A stretch of 64,000 nucleotides of DNA, taken from positions 38,901-102,900 of the forward strand of contig SKCR01037609.1 in assembly GCA_019454045.1 (NCBI GenBank). The letters are read 5' to 3'. Source of the DNA: Zanthoxylum bungeanum. Lineage: Eukaryota; Streptophyta; Magnoliopsida; Sapindales; Rutaceae. Position numbers and translations under genes: made by a program. This document shows positions 62,869 to 64,000 of the stretch, piece after piece. Numbering within the stretch: the stretch's first letter is position 1; each line of letters begins with the position of its first letter. The notes under the pieces are model-generated. The model did no database searches. It saw nothing but the letters and a program-made list of their open reading frames with translations, and was not told where the DNA came from.

Positions 62869-64000
62869 ATTTATTGGTGAAAGTTGCAAGTTTAATGGTA
62901 GTGGTTGCATATTCAATGGTCATATTTTTGCGCCCTAGCACAAATATTGAGTGATTTTTTCTTAAAAATTATTTAATTTTTTGTTTTTCAAGTTTAAAAT
63001 ATTTGTTGCATCTTTTAAGGTTGAAAGTTGCATCTTAATGCTGACATTGCATATTGATGCTGTGAAGTTGCATGTATTAGTTATATCTAACAATTACAAA
63101 TTATTCAATATCATGTTTATTACTTCGATTCGATCTCGATTTCGTGTTTAATTATTATAAACATTAGGGGTGGCAATTTTTGGTAAGGATTTCGTTTATT
63201 TATTCGATTCAATTCGCTTTAACCCGAATGTGAGTTTCAAACAATATATTTCTTTGACCAATTAAGTTTTAGGTACGATTCGAGGTATTTTTAATAAATA
63301 TAAATTACATGTAAATATTAAATTCGGTTATAATTAATAGTAATTCAGATATTCACTAAAGTTAATGAGCATGGAGTAGAATTTGTTATAATTTTTTTTA
63401 TACAATAATTTTTATTTCATATCCCTCATATGAAAGGTATTTAGTATGAAAATTAATTTTTATTAGTTTTTCGTGTATGATTCGTTTTATTATTTTCTTT
63501 TATCAGTTATTGGTATTTTCAATTAAGATTCCAGTAATTATGGCTAATTACCTTTGAAAAAATATTATTTCAGATATTAACTAAAGTTAATGAGCATGGA
63601 GGAAAATTTGATTCGACTTAATTTTATAACTAACTATTATTTCATATGAACGGTAATTAGTATGAAAATGATTTTTTATTAATTAAATAAGATGAGAATT
63701 TTTTTAAATTATATTTGTTGTCTTAAATTTTTTAATTTACTTAATTTAATATATATCTAAAATAGTAATTTTGGTTATAATTCATAGTTTTTCGGATAAC
63801 TACTAAAGTTAATGAGCATGAAGTACAATTTTTTAATTTACTTAATTTAATTTTTTATTTTTCCAGCTTAAAATATTTGTTGCATCTTTTAAGGTTGAAA
63901 GTTGCATCTTAATGGTTAAATTGCATATTGATGGTGTGAAGTTGCATGTATTAGTTATATCTAACAATTACAAATTATTCAGTATTATGTTTATTACTTC
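62869..64000. repeat. Duplicated flank: 171-bp unit remnant and TTAATGAGCATG field
   Basis: Repeats 40406 to about 41536 with only a few 1-2 bp indels, for example near 63300, 63800, 63835 and 63908. Continues past the window edge. Confidence 0.9.

Larger units (their letters stand above)
54094..64000 (+). repeat. Second copy of 31643-41536 (segmental duplication)
   Basis: Collinear and nearly identical with 31643 to about 41536, and open at the window edge. It covers most of the 5' LTR, the whole interior, the 3' LTR, the right ATTTA and over 1.1 kb of flanking AT-rich DNA. Copy-specific differences confirm collinearity: the LTR frame ends IPIDI in both left LTRs and IPIEI in both right LTRs. 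The offset is 22,451 bp at the left edge and 22,462-22,464 bp from 35,552 onward. Confidence 0.95.

Overview
The window is nuclear DNA from a plant, most likely a eudicot. The evidence is nested Ty1/copia and Ty3/gypsy LTR retrotransposons, a P-class PPR gene, an intron-bearing ABCB1/PGP-type transporter fragment, and AT-rich intergenic DNA with no operons or ribosome-binding sites. I cannot name the species. No intact host gene, tRNA, rRNA or CRISPR array was found. Nearly everything is mobile-element sequence or gene debris.

Layout. 1-793 is a truncated LTR (plus) with a TATA box. 794-4709 is a small non-autonomous Athila-like gypsy element (minus) with a tRNA-Asp-type primer site. 4710-22855 is a minus-strand Copia element (gag, protease, integrase, RT and RNase H recognisable) broken by four in-frame stops and by a second Copia element at 7269-17030. 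That second element is flanked by ACTAC duplications and sits in the integrase-RT linker. It has about 2-kb LTRs but only decayed pol remnants. 22856-26900 is AT-rich DNA holding an isolated Copia gag scrap (23137-23482). 27122-29004 is a broken PPR gene (minus).

29566-31283 is a tandem array of a 171-bp unit. A 9.1-kb Copia derivative (31284-40405, plus, ATTTA duplication) has inserted into it, and the last array unit resumes at 40406. 40411-42819 is AT-rich repeat DNA. 42820-44620 holds several exons of an ABCB1-like NBD1 region (minus, broken), and 45132-45330 holds an orphan 5'-UTR and first exon. 46400-49215 is a roughly 1.25-kb tandem duplication of an LTR-plus-leader unit. 49487-54093 is a pile of truncated LTRs (Copia, gypsy, Copia).

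54094-64000 is a near-identical second copy of 31643 to about 41536, joined to the Copia pile at a 4-bp microhomology. It includes the element, its ATTTA site and the unique flank, so it is a segmental duplication (or an assembly duplication), not a second insertion.

The main biological story is two related Copia-derived families whose LTR pairs remain alike while their pol is ruined. This suggests elements that move non-autonomously using another element's enzymes. The intact-domain Copia host element shows what such a helper would encode, although this copy is itself dead.
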